Source: a virus. Taken from it: a stretch of DNA of 34,394 nucleotides. How positions within the stretch are numbered: position 1 is the stretch's first letter; the number at the start of each line of letters is the position of its first letter. Below the pieces are notes generated by a model. That model was not told the DNA's origin. It did no database searches and saw nothing but the letters and a program-made list of their open reading frames with translations. Both the position numbers and the translations under genes were made by a program. Positions 8,262 to 15,387 of this stretch are shown piece by piece. The stretch is from IMG/VR virus record IMGVR_UViG_3300021347_000016, positions 1-34,394 of that record; one strand, given 5' to 3'.

Positions 8262-8525
8262 ATGATAGATCTAAATCCACAAGAAAACACTTTTAAAATA
8301 AAAGAAATATGGGCGTTCTTATCCGTTGACAATGGTGGAGAAGGAATTATTGGAGCTTTGAACGATAAAGGTTATTTTGTTCCCTTTGTTGCAGCAGACA
8401 AGCAAAGATTATTAACTTTAATGCCAGAAGCTCAAAAAATAGCAAAAAATATAAATAAAAAAGTTAAATTAGTGAAATTTACAACAAGAGAAGACATAGA
8501 AGAAATTGATGGAAGGATTTTATAA
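8262..8525 (+). CDS. hypothetical protein
   Basis: An 87-residue protein, alpha/beta by pattern: IKEIWAFLSVDNGGEGIIGAL forms a strand-turn-strand, then a helix (KQRLLTLMPEAQKIAKNI) and a last strand (KVKLVKFTTRED). AAAGG precedes the ATG. It stands alone between two hairpins that look like terminators, so it is probably a single-gene transcription unit. I do not recognise the family. Confidence 0.6.
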   Translation: MIDLNPQENTFKIKEIWAFLSVDNGGEGIIGALNDKGYFVPFVAADKQRLLTLMPEAQKIAKNINKKVKLVKFTTREDIEEIDGRIL

Positions 8526-8554
8526 AAGACCTACTTGAGAAAAGCAGGTCTTTT
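8524..8554 (+). terminator. intrinsic terminator after the 8262 gene
   Basis: Nine-base-pair stem AAAAGACCT / AGGTCTTTT with a 13-base loop, starting on the stop codon of the gene. The T-run is part of the stem, and the A-run on the other side means it could also act on the minus strand. Confidence 0.6.
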
Positions 8555-8688
8555 GTATTCCCAAGAAGTAACACATTGCCTAATAATATGTTAACAAAAT
8601 TTTATTTATAAATTTACTCTTGGTCAACTGAAATTAATTCTTGTACATTAACAAAAACAATATTTCAAATTTTAAAAAGGAATTTTCA

Positions 8689-9363
8689 ATGAAAAAAATG
8701 ATTTTTTTATTAATGACTATTCTGTCTTTTTCTGTTTTTTCAGTCACATATTTCGGAAAAAATTGTAAGCGAGTCACGAGAGATAATATGTATACTAGAA
8801 TCAGTGGTCGTGTACATGCCAACGGACTTTTAATTCACGAAAATAAAGAAAAAATTGAGAGGCCGATTCGCGATTGTTGGGTCCATTTAAGCAATCCTAT
8901 GAGACATATAAAAACTCAATTTCATTTTGAAGACAATTATAAAGCAGGGTCAGCAAAATTTAATGGAAATTATGTACAATTTTACGACGAACCTGGAATT
9001 GTATTTGACCCCATGAGATTTGGCCATGCATTTAATGGAATAATAGCAATTGGTTTAGAAAATCAGGATAATAGCAGATCCGCATTTCTGCAAATTGCAG
9101 GCGAAAATATAGAATTAGAATTAAGACCAGAGTCATCGTGCTTATATTATTTTTCAGCTTCCAATTACGAAATAACTACATTTAAAGTAAGGTCAGACGC
9201 TTTTCATGGTTATTTATACCAGAAATTATATTATAACAATAATGTAGATGGTTCATTTTTGAAAAAAGAATATAAATCACCTGAGTTTGAATCTTTTCAA
9301 AATAGATATATAGATTCAAATATGTTTCATAAGTTTTACCCTCACTATCCAAACCTTGACTAA
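8689..9363 (+). CDS. exported protein with signal peptide, unknown function
   Basis: A 224-residue protein. The ATG at 8689 is chosen because AAAAAGGA sits just upstream; an in-frame TTG at 8641 has no such site. Residues 1-18 form a signal peptide: MKK, a hydrophobic core and a likely cleavage after SVFS. The mature part is beta-rich and aromatic, with a few cysteines (for example Cys26), and I do not recognise it. Terminators flank the gene, so it is its own transcription unit, as expected for a moron gene that alters the host envelope. A secreted lysis protein cannot be excluded, but I see no glycosidase or amidase motif. Confidence 0.65.
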   Translation: MKKMIFLLMTILSFSVFSVTYFGKNCKRVTRDNMYTRISGRVHANGLLIHENKEKIERPIRDCWVHLSNPMRHIKTQFHFEDNYKAGSAKFNGNYVQFYDEPGIVFDPMRFGHAFNGIIAIGLENQDNSRSAFLQIAGENIELELRPESSCLYYFSASNYEITTFKVRSDAFHGYLYQKLYYNNNVDGSFLKKEYKSPEFESFQNRYIDSNMFHKFYPHYPNLD

Positions 9364-9407
9364 CATAAATGCAAGTGTTAAAAGATTTTAACAGCTAGTT
9401 CTAGGGC

Positions 9408-9477
9408 GACCACGCACAACATTAAATAGTTTAAGGCCAACTTTCTAGATTATTTTTTATTTATGCGTGGTCTTTTT
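9408..9477 (+). terminator. long-loop terminator-like hairpin with internal stems
   Basis: GACCACGCA (9408-9416) pairs perfectly with TGCGTGGTC (9464-9472), which is followed by five T. The 47-base interior contains a smaller stem (TTAAA-TAG-TTTAA). Just upstream are two more small hairpins (9377-9392 and 9395-9404). It follows the exported protein gene and may be its 3' end or a separate small RNA. Confidence 0.55.
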
Positions 9478-9549
9478 ATATTTACTCTGTTATAAATAAG
9501 ATTCGTATGTGCAAGAAATTTTGATATCTAAAAAGAAAGTTTTTGTGAA

Positions 9550-9585
9550 TGCCCTGTCAGTGAAGAATTAACAGGGCATTTTTTT
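9550..9585 (+). terminator. strong intrinsic terminator
   Basis: TGCCCTGT (9550-9557) pairs with ACAGGGCA (9571-9578) around a 13-base loop, followed by a run of T. It points along the plus strand and separates the exported protein unit from the structured region that follows. Confidence 0.8.
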
Positions 9586-9654
9586 ATTCAATCCAATTTT
9601 GTATATCATATCCACCCAACAAAGTATGCCCCTGTTGGAAGCAAATTCTGGCAT
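9568..9654 (-). CDS. possible 28-residue small protein opposite the structured RNA
   Basis: On the minus strand an ATG at 9654 is preceded, at eight bases, by AAGGAGG, one of the best ribosome binding sites in the window. The frame runs 28 codons and stops inside the terminator stem. However, both the binding site and the ATG lie in perfect stems of the structured region, so the match may be a by-product of RNA structure on the other strand. It would be the last gene of the minus-strand recombination operon if real. Confidence 0.25.
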   Translation of the reverse strand: MPEFASNRGILCWVDMIYKIGLNKKMPC

Positions 9655-9820
9655 ACTATATGCCTCCTTTTTGGAGAGAGTCCTTGTAGGACATAAAAGT
9701 AAAGGTGATAACTTTGCATTAAGCAAAGACGTAGCCCATAGTGGCCGTGTGTTCCGGCCTGGATAGTTTGTAGAATTTTCAATTTTGCAAGGTTTCACGA
9801 AGCTCCTTCCTTTAGGGAGG
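9616..9820 (+). ncRNA. candidate structured RNA with H-type pseudoknot
   Basis: A series of perfect stems. CCAACA (9616-9621) pairs with TGTTGG (9633-9638), and AGTATGCC (9623-9630) pairs with GGCATACT (9650-9657); interleaved, these make an H-type pseudoknot with loops of 1, 2 and 11 bases. Then come CTCC/GGAG (9664-9676), GTCC/GGAC (9680-9692), CTTTGC/GCAAAG (9712-9728), GGCCG/CGGCC (9743-9759) and CCTTCC/GGGAGG (9805-9820). The plus strand is favoured for two reasons: the short loop then crosses the deep groove, as in known pseudoknots, and the last stem has a U-G pair that would be a C-A mismatch on the other strand. I cannot match it to a known family, and its ends and promoter are not clear. 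Confidence 0.5.
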
Positions 9821-9826
9821 TGTAGA

Positions 9827-10099
9827 TCACTTAACGATTGAAAGTGGACTTAATATCCTTTTAATTTCATTAATATCAAGATTGGCCGTGGCCTTGGCAA
9901 TTTCTTCGTCAATACTTGGATCTTGAATCCATGCTGTATAATACTCAATAATGCTCAATGAAGTTTTAAGCTTAGCGGTATCTATAGCTTTAAAAATTTC
10001 GTGACTTTTTATAATCTCACAATATTCATCTATGGCCAACCATGCCTTATAGCGTGCGGCTTCTAATTCTTTTTTGTCTTTTTCATTTAACTTATTCAT
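9827..10099 (-). CDS. hypothetical helical protein
   Basis: About 90 residues, almost entirely alpha-helical by pattern (KELEAARYKAWLAIDEYCEI and on). The ATG at 10099 is preferred because GAAGG lies seven bases upstream and the start overlaps the end of the previous gene; an in-frame ATG at 10117 is an alternative. Last clear gene of the minus-strand operon that includes the RecT-like annealase. No family recognised. Confidence 0.6.
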   Translation of the reverse strand: MNKLNEKDKKELEAARYKAWLAIDEYCEIIKSHEIFKAIDTAKLKTSLSIIEYYTAWIQDPSIDEEIAKATANLDINEIKRILSPLSIVK

Positions 10100-10439
10100 T
10101 TCCAAACCTTCTTTCATCTCTCATTTTCCTGGCCTCATTCCCTCTACTATATTTTTCTTCTAAAACTTCTATGCGTTTATTTTCATCGGCCCATCTTTTT
10201 CTTTTAACGCCACGTTTATAAAGATTGCGACCTTTAATTCTCATTTTTTGACCATCATTTTTTAATATAGTAAAAGTGTGTTGTTGCCTTTCAGCACCAT
10301 AGCTATCCTTAACAATTTCACCTTCAATTGTCTCAAAATGAGAGAATTTTGGCTTAAAATAATTCCCCGAAAAAACGGCTCTTTCAAAAATAATTTGATC
10401 GCCTACGCAACAATTTCCAGTGCAGTCTATTTCATACAT
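10092..10439 (-). CDS. conserved phage protein of unknown function (KGRNLYKRGVKR motif)
   Basis: A 115-residue protein. The N-terminal half is a small beta-barrel-like domain (CCVGDQIIFERAVF ... SYGAERQQHTFTI), followed by KGRNLYKRGVKRKRW and a basic helical tail. I recall similar proteins in other phages with the same SYGA-x-KQQHTFT and KGRNLYR patterns, but without an assigned function. The basic C-terminal part suggests nucleic acid binding. Start supported by AGGA six bases upstream. The context is a recombination operon. Confidence 0.65.
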   Translation of the reverse strand: MYEIDCTGNCCVGDQIIFERAVFSGNYFKPKFSHFETIEGEIVKDSYGAERQQHTFTILKNDGQKMRIKGRNLYKRGVKRKRWADENKRIEVLEEKYSRGNEARKMRDERRFGNE

Positions 10440-10447
10440 GCAAAATC

Positions 10448-10771
10448 CTATTTTAAAAAATTTTCTTGTTCTTTTATTTTACCTTCTAATGTTTTTTTAA
10501 AAATAACTTCAAGTCGAATAACTTGATTCCATTTTTTGTTGAAATCGCCTCGATCTGATTCATATACAATATGATATAAACCCTTCTCAAGTGGATCAGT
10601 ATCAACTGTAAATGTTTGGTTATCGATGTCCATATCCACAATATCAGTATTTAAAAAAACTCTATCGGCCTTATTTGGACCTTTTATATTTGTACACTTA
10701 GTAATATAAAACTTTGATTTATGGGCCTTTGGTTTTACTAACTGTGATATATACGCGTCAAATGTAATCAT
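10448..10771 (-). CDS. hypothetical beta-rich protein
   Basis: A 107-residue protein with many strands in the first 85 residues (KFYITKCTNIKG, VFLNTDIVDMDID, TFTVDTDPLEKGLYHIVYES) and a short basic end. The ribosome binding site is AGGAGAGT, here part of the over-represented GGAGAGT heptamer. It sits between two unknown genes in the recombination operon. Not recognised. Confidence 0.6.
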   Translation of the reverse strand: MITFDAYISQLVKPKAHKSKFYITKCTNIKGPNKADRVFLNTDIVDMDIDNQTFTVDTDPLEKGLYHIVYESDRGDFNKKWNQVIRLEVIFKKTLEGKIKEQENFLK

Positions 10772-10789
10772 AATTCATACTCTCCTGCT

Positions 10790-11095
10790 CTAAAATTCAT
10801 CGTCTACACCTATTTGAAATCCGCATGTATTACATAAATTATGCTTATAATTAATCAATGGGGCTTCGTACTCTAGTTCGTAATCTCTGTCTTTTATCCC
10901 AAGACTTTCGTGTCTAACTGTAAAATCATGGAATAATTCAAAAATGAAAGTTTGTTCTTCTTTGTTTAACCCAATGCCCATTGCGTTAAGTGCGTATAGC
11001 TCCACTGATCTAACGCCTTGCTTTATGTCTTCTTCCCAACATTCTTGTCTTGATTCATCTATCATTGCTTCAAAAATTTCTAAATGTTTTTTCAT
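10790..11095 (-). CDS. hypothetical acidic protein
   Basis: A 101-residue acidic, helical protein. It ends with a CNTC pair (NLCNTCGF) that could hold half of a metal site. Its ribosome binding site overlaps the stop codon of the RecT-like gene, so it is probably coupled to it. Such small partners next to RecT are common, but I cannot say whether it is an exonuclease or single-strand binding partner; no motif of either is visible. Confidence 0.6.
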   Translation of the reverse strand: MKKHLEIFEAMIDESRQECWEEDIKQGVRSVELYALNAMGIGLNKEEQTFIFELFHDFTVRHESLGIKDRDYELEYEAPLINYKHNLCNTCGFQIGVDDEF

Positions 11096-11097
11096 AA

Positions 11098-12021
11098 TTA
11101 ATCCCTATTTTTTCCTAATAAATCGTTTAAAAAATCTAAATAAGCTTCTCTTTGCTCAAAATCTTTATCCTTCATTTCTTTAATATCTTTCATATTAAGA
11201 TTATCTAAAATTTCATTATACTTTTCTGTATTTTTTAAATTGTCAGTTAATATTTTAATAGCAGTCCAAATTTTTACACCTAATTCATTAAATTCTTTTT
11301 CAAAATTATCCTCTGTTTTTGGAGGATCAATTTTTTCGGTAGGTATTTCAGGGGGATTAATATTTTTTACTAATTTTTTTTCTTTTTTAATTTTATCATC
11401 GCCTTCATAGTCAACGCCCTTCATTTCTTCGCTTATATAGATTCCTGACAATGCCTCTGGAAATGCCCATCTAAAAGCATTTGCAATAGCACACTTTTCT
11501 AACATCAAGTAAGGTTTGTTTTTCCAGACGTAAGTATTTTGAGCAAATTCGGGGTACCTTGCTTTATACTCAATGACTTCTTCCATGTTTTTTCTTTTAA
11601 CCCAACAAGTCGAAACAAGAGTATCAATTTCTTTTCCTTTGTCAGGGCTGAAATATTTTTCTGATCTTGTTATTATCTTGAACCAATCCAGATTTCCCGT
11701 TCTAGATGCCTTGTCCATGAAAAATTGATACGCAAAAACTACATTGGCCGCTTGAATATACTGATTTGTACTAGGGTCTTTTTTGCTAGCAGGCACTAAG
11801 TAAATTTGGTTAAGTCTTGGGTCTGCACCTGTTAATTGGGCCTTTTTAACAAAGTCTACAAAATATGGAAGTGGAATATTTGGATTTTCTCTCGCTTTAA
11901 TCGCCAAGAAAGTCGGATCGGCTTTCCATAGGGCCTCTATTTCGTTACCTATTAATTCTTTTATCGCCTCAGGATTACTCGACAAGTCACCTGTATTTCT
12001 AACTAGTTCAAAGTTGCTCAT
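11098..12021 (-). CDS. bet: single-strand annealing recombinase, RecT/Bet family
   Basis: A 307-residue protein matching the lambda Bet/RecT family. The marks are the N-terminal FVDFVKKAQLTGADPRLNQIYLVPAS, the central FAYQFFMDKASRTGNLDWFKI and KPYLMLEKCAIANAFRWAFPEALSGIY at about residues 170-200. These proteins bind single-stranded DNA and anneal complementary strands in phage recombination and replication. The C-terminal 90 residues are Lys/Glu-rich and variable, as usual. Strong GGAGAG ribosome binding site. No exonuclease partner of the Exo or RecE type is recognisable nearby, which is unusual but not rare. Confidence 0.85.
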   Translation of the reverse strand: MSNFELVRNTGDLSSNPEAIKELIGNEIEALWKADPTFLAIKARENPNIPLPYFVDFVKKAQLTGADPRLNQIYLVPASKKDPSTNQYIQAANVVFAYQFFMDKASRTGNLDWFKIITRSEKYFSPDKGKEIDTLVSTCWVKRKNMEEVIEYKARYPEFAQNTYVWKNKPYLMLEKCAIANAFRWAFPEALSGIYISEEMKGVDYEGDDKIKKEKKLVKNINPPEIPTEKIDPPKTEDNFEKEFNELGVKIWTAIKILTDNLKNTEKYNEILDNLNMKDIKEMKDKDFEQREAYLDFLNDLLGKNRD

Positions 12022-12026
12022 TTTTT

Positions 12027-12284
12027 TTACTCTCCAAACATTTCTTGTTGTTGCTCTTTTTCAGAAGGCAATTTTTTTATTACACCTTTTTTAAAAGACT
12101 TTATATTTATATCCAGTGCGTTACATATTTTTGTTAAATCACTTTCTGTCAATACTCTCCAGCCGTTCAGAAATTGATTTAAAATTGTATAGTGTAGACC
12201 TGTCATTTTTGCCAAATCCCTTTGCTTTATTTCGTTCTCAACAAGAAACAATTTTAATTTGAAGCCTGACTTAAATTTATCCAT
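12027..12284 (-). CDS. XRE/Cro-like helix-turn-helix regulator
   Basis: An 85-residue protein. Residues about 10-65 make a Cro/C1-type helix-turn-helix: KLFLVENEIKQRDLAKMTGL is the first half, HYTILNQFLNG the recognition helix, and DLTKICNALDINIKSF the closing helix. It is first in the minus-strand operon with RecT and divergent from the replication gene at 12418, so it may set the switch between the two directions. Its own promoter (TTGACA, 17 bases, GATAAC) and candidate operators lie in the 130-bp gap. It is short for a lysogenic repressor and closer to Cro in size. Confidence 0.8.
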   Translation of the reverse strand: MDKFKSGFKLKLFLVENEIKQRDLAKMTGLHYTILNQFLNGWRVLTESDLTKICNALDINIKSFKKGVIKKLPSEKEQQQEMFGE

Positions 12285-12326
12285 AATTTTCCTTTAAATC
12301 TTTATACTATACTAAAAAGATAGACA

Positions 12327-12355
12327 GTTATCACATTTATTAGTAAAGTTGTCAA
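12327..12355 (-). promoter_or_regulatory. leftward promoter of the regulator/RecT operon
   Basis: On the minus strand, a perfect TTGACA (12355-12350) is followed after 17 bases by GATAAC (12332-12327). It drives the XRE regulator and the genes behind it. Direct repeats AGTTATCA (12326) and AGTTGTCA (12347), 21 bp apart, cover the -10 and -35, so two regulator molecules could bind one face of the DNA. Confidence 0.6.
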
Positions 12356-12356
12356 C

Positions 12357-12383
12357 TATAATCTTTGTAAATAAGTTTACAAA
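12357..12383 (+). promoter_or_regulatory. rightward -10 element and operator-like inverted repeat
   Basis: A perfect TATAAT (12357-12362), without a good -35, is followed by the inverted repeat TTTGTAAA-TAAG-TTTACAAA (12364-12383). The repeat would sit on the transcription start for the replication gene at 12418. The half-site TTTGTA/TACAAA recurs upstream of the ParB-like gene (19747), so it may be a shared operator of this phage. Confidence 0.5.
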
Positions 12384-12417
12384 TAAAATAATTGCGTATT
12401 TGGCCTTGAGGTAAAGA

Positions 12418-13866
12418 ATGAAAAGTAGTGTAGTGATTAGTCGTTTAATACAAAAATGGAAGCTTGTGGACGATTTAAAGTACTTTAAAGTAGCAATGAG
12501 TTTAATTCTTGAGTCGGGGTCAACTGACAGGGTTTTCAGGGGACATAAAATAAAAAAAGGAGAGTCGATTTTTACGCTTAATTATTTAGAAAATAAATTT
12601 AAAAATACTAAACCGCAAATAACTAAAAGAAATATTAGAACTATCCTTAAAAATTTAGAAAAAGAAAAAATTATAACAAGGAGAGTTATAAAAGAGAAAA
12701 ATAAAAGCTTATTTACAGCGGTTAGCGTCATAGATCTTAATTTATGCAGTGTCAATGAAGCTAAAATAGATAAAAAAGAAAGCAATACAAAAAAATGTAT
12801 AAAGAAAATACAGAATGACGCACAAAATGACGACATATTGACTCACCAGATAAAAGAGTTTAATTCAAAAATTGCCACACTAAATTTAGAAGAAAACCAA
12901 GATATACAGGGTATTTACGTTGACGGTAAATACTTGACTGACACATTAAAAGAGATAAATCAAAGTTTAGGAAATAAAAAAGTAACGCATGTAATCAATG
13001 CACTTATAAATGACCTTGAAATCAAAAATAAAAGGGAAAATAAACAAAATAAACTTTTACACAGTACGCAAGGTGTATTAAAATGTGGAAAAAAACAGCA
13101 TATACTTGATAAAAGTACTTCATCTGTGGTTACAAAAGAAAATTTCCATGATAAAATATCAAACGAACCAACGCATAAAATCGGTCCTGCCAAAACAGAT
13201 AAGGATTCTTCGCTTACTCCCTCAAGAAATGATTTTCCTTATGAAAAAATAAAGAAAAAAATCAAAGAAAACCATACAGTGAAAAAAACAAACGATGCTA
13301 TAGAAAGTATCGTCATTTACAACCTGTGTCATATGAAAAAAATGGAACCAGTCCAGGCAGCGGCATATAGATCAACACATGACATTTCGGCATTTTGTTC
13401 AAAAGAAATCCACGAAACAATACATGCAATTTGTAGTTTAGTGATCCCATACTTTAATAGATTTAGCCCTAAATATAGATATAAGATAAGGTCTAACAAG
13501 AGTGAATGGTGTATATTAGAATGTTATTATTTAAAGAATTTAAGAGACCCAAAAGACTATATTGCTATAATTGACTATGCTTCCACCTTAATAATAGATA
13601 GATATAATCCAAATAAATTTTCTGTAAAAAATAATATCGCATTGAGTGAATATTTCACTCTTCAAACGATCTTTATTAACAAGGGACTAGAATATTTATC
13701 TCTCTCAGCAGAAAGAAATGAGACGCCCATAGTATTGCCGAAAAAAGACGACTTCACAGAGAGACTAGATCAGACATTGAAGGAACTAGAAGAAGAAGAA
13801 AAAAAGTTACAATTAGAAAAAGAGTTGAATTATCAAGAAGGGTTAAAGCTTTTAAATAAAAAGTAG
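12418..13866 (+). CDS. replication initiator-like protein with N-terminal winged helix
   Basis: A 482-residue protein. Residues 5-115 look like the winged-helix domain of phage replisome organisers: helices around FKVAMSLILESGS, then FTLNYLENKF, PQITKRNIRTILKNLEKEKIITRR and a strand pair. A long Lys/Asn-rich linker follows, then a helical C-terminal domain from about residue 290 (VYNLCHMKK ... AICSLVIPYF). The gene opens the plus-strand replication module, ahead of four loader-like proteins. By analogy with lambda O it would bind the origin, possibly inside this gene, but I see no clean iterons. The function is inferred from position and fold pattern. Confidence 0.6.
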   Translation: MKSSVVISRLIQKWKLVDDLKYFKVAMSLILESGSTDRVFRGHKIKKGESIFTLNYLENKFKNTKPQITKRNIRTILKNLEKEKIITRRVIKEKNKSLFTAVSVIDLNLCSVNEAKIDKKESNTKKCIKKIQNDAQNDDILTHQIKEFNSKIATLNLEENQDIQGIYVDGKYLTDTLKEINQSLGNKKVTHVINALINDLEIKNKRENKQNKLLHSTQGVLKCGKKQHILDKSTSSVVTKENFHDKISNEPTHKIGPAKTDKDSSLTPSRNDFPYEKIKKKIKENHTVKKTNDAIESIVIYNLCHMKKMEPVQAAAYRSTHDISAFCSKEIHETIHAICSLVIPYFNRFSPKYRYKIRSNKSEWCILECYYLKNLRDPKDYIAIIDYASTLIIDRYNPNKFSVKNNIALSEYFTLQTIFINKGLEYLSLSAERNETPIVLPKKDDFTERLDQTLKELEEEEKKLQLEKELNYQEGLKLLNKK

Positions 13867-13894
13867 AAAAAACGATGAAATTGTATTAATAAAA

Positions 13895-13920
13895 TTTATC
13901 GGCCCTAGGAAGCCGATAAA
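13895..13920. terminator. hairpin between initiator and first loader-like gene
   Basis: Nine-base-pair stem TTTATCGGC / GCCGATAAA around the loop CCTAGGAA. There is no T-run on the plus strand and only a broken one on the minus strand, so it may be an mRNA processing or partial termination element rather than a true terminator. Confidence 0.4.
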
Positions 13921-13960
13921 TAAAAATATATATGAAAAAATTTTAAGGATAATTCTACAT

Positions 13961-14548
13961 ATGAAAGATTCAATGTTTTGGCAAACACTATTTGATAGAG
14001 CAGAAAAATATTTTATAAATAGCATTCCAACGATAGATAGAATCGAAATCATAAAGATTTTCCATCGATCAACTGAGAATCAAATTATTAATATATTTAA
14101 AAAAACAATTGAGAGTAGAAAAATAGGTCAATCTTTTCCTGCACCATCCTATTTTTTAAATAAAGTCAATATACCTAAAGGAATTGATTGTAATATATGT
14201 GAAAGTGGGATCGTTTTTGCGAAGAATAAAAATCTAGATGGAGAGTTAGATTTAAATAGCTATAATATAAAATTTTATTGTAATTGCAATAATGGAGCAA
14301 TCGAAAAACGCAATGATGAGTTGGCAAATTGTTTACAAAAAATTTCTGTATGGGATGAAAGATACTTAAATGAATTTACTATAAGAAAATTATACTTGGA
14401 TAATTATTTCAAAACAAAAAAAGAAAAAAATGATTTTATGAAGGATTATTATTTACAAATAGACATTAAAGCAGCAAAAGCACAGAAAAAAAATTACACT
14501 GCCAAACATGCAAACTTCTATTTACAAGAAATAATAGATTTAATATAA
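13961..14548 (+). CDS. helicase-loader-like protein with zinc-binding C-terminal half
   Basis: A 195-residue protein. Residues about 28-68 (IIKIFHRSTENQIINIFKKTI ... FPAPSYFLNKV) follow the pattern R/H-x-Lx-x-I ... F-x-x-x-I-x-x-F...lP-s-x-x-I. The same pattern is seen in the three genes behind it and in the N-terminal domain of G39P-type helicase loader/inhibitor proteins. Cys77, Cys80 (CNIC), Cys107 and Cys109 (CNC) then form a probable zinc site, as in some primosomal proteins. It likely helps load the host DnaB helicase at the phage origin. AAGGA lies rather far (11 bases) from the ATG. The family call is from pattern memory, not a search. Confidence 0.5.
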   Translation: MKDSMFWQTLFDRAEKYFINSIPTIDRIEIIKIFHRSTENQIINIFKKTIESRKIGQSFPAPSYFLNKVNIPKGIDCNICESGIVFAKNKNLDGELDLNSYNIKFYCNCNNGAIEKRNDELANCLQKISVWDERYLNEFTIRKLYLDNYFKTKKEKNDFMKDYYLQIDIKAAKAQKKNYTAKHANFYLQEIIDLI

Positions 14549-14615
14549 ATTTTTTATTGAGTTATTGAGTAAAATAATATATTAAGGCCTTTGAAAGAAA
14601 AAAAGGCGGTTAACA

Positions 14616-14882
14616 ATGATCACAAAAGAAGACTATGGCCTAATGATAGAAGCTTTTGAAACAAATTTTGTAGAAAAATATAACAACAAAAGAAAAGAGA
14701 TTTTATATCAAGAGTTAATGCTTTTGGATTTACCAGAATTGACATTAACTTTAAAAAATTTATTGCTTAAATTTAATAAAAGTAACTTGCCAGTGTTGCA
14801 AGAAATTAAAAAAGAGGCCTATAAAATATGTCCATGGGTCATTGACCTAGAAGAAGAAGAAGGTCAAAAAAAGGCGATTTGA
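14616..14882 (+). CDS. G39P-like helicase loader/inhibitor domain protein, paralogue 1 of a tandem triplet
   Basis: An 88-residue acidic helical protein with the family pattern: an opening TKEDYGLMIEAFETNF, a central KRKEILYQELMLL, then LTLTLKNLLLKFNKSNLPVLQEI. The last part (L-x2-LL-x2-FN-x4-LP-x3-I) is shared with the next two genes and resembles the N-terminal domain of replicative helicase loader/inhibitor proteins. It lies four bases before the next gene. It may bind the host helicase or the neighbouring initiator. Confidence 0.6.
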   Translation: MITKEDYGLMIEAFETNFVEKYNNKRKEILYQELMLLDLPELTLTLKNLLLKFNKSNLPVLQEIKKEAYKICPWVIDLEEEEGQKKAI

Positions 14883-14886
14883 TTTT

Positions 14887-15153
14887 ATGATAAAAAGAGA
14901 AGACTATGATAAATACATGGATTATTTCGAGAAGCAATTTGATAAAAAGTTAGGTAAAACAAGAAAGGAGTTATTATATAGAAGAATCTCTTCATTTTTA
15001 GACGCCAAAGTTTTTGGAGAGTGCTTAGTCTCCGTCATTGAAAGATTTAACAGTAATGAGCTTCCAAGCGTTGATGTAATTGCGGACATGGCCATGGATG
15101 AAATGGCCTTAAATGAAAAAATAAAAAAAGATCAAATAAAAGAAAAAAGTTGA
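14887..15153 (+). CDS. G39P-like helicase loader/inhibitor domain protein, paralogue 2
   Basis: An 88-residue protein clearly related to its neighbours: KREDYDKYMDYFEKQF, then RKELLYRRISSF, then FGECLVSVIERFNSNELPSVDVI. Sequence identity to paralogues 1 and 3 is confined to the spaced pattern, so the duplications are old. It follows paralogue 1 by four bases without a strong ribosome binding site, so translation is probably coupled. Confidence 0.6.
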   Translation: MIKREDYDKYMDYFEKQFDKKLGKTRKELLYRRISSFLDAKVFGECLVSVIERFNSNELPSVDVIADMAMDEMALNEKIKKDQIKEKS

Positions 15154-15162
15154 GGTTGATAA

Positions 15163-15387
15163 ATGCAGAAAAAAGAATTTGAAAATGTAATAAGCTGGTT
15201 TATAAATGAATTTGATGAAGACTTGACGGAGCTAAGAAGACAAATGCTTTTTGAAGGCATAAAAGATATTTCTATAGATCAATTTTACTTAGGATTAAAT
15301 AGTATTATCCAAAAATTTAATAGAAAGAATATGCCGTCTATTGAAACAATTTTTGAAATTGTAACGGGTAAAAAAATGGCGTGTTAA
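15163..15387 (+). CDS. G39P-like helicase loader/inhibitor domain protein, paralogue 3
   Basis: A 74-residue protein with the same layout: KEFENVISWFINEFDEDL, then LRRQMLFEGIKDI, then FYLGLNSIIQKFNRKNMPSIETI. It lacks the longer charged C-terminal tails of the other two. GAGG lies seven bases before the ATG. Three short paralogues in a row may form a hetero-oligomer on the ring-shaped helicase; this is inference. Confidence 0.6.
   Translation: MQKKEFENVISWFINEFDEDLTELRRQMLFEGIKDISIDQFYLGLNSIIQKFNRKNMPSIETIFEIVTGKKMAC

Noticed and set aside
9616-9820. tmRNA, 6S RNA or known riboswitch
   Set aside because: The pseudoknot suggested tmRNA, but there is no tRNA-like end, no tag frame and no CCA-type 3' end; no riboswitch core I know fits.
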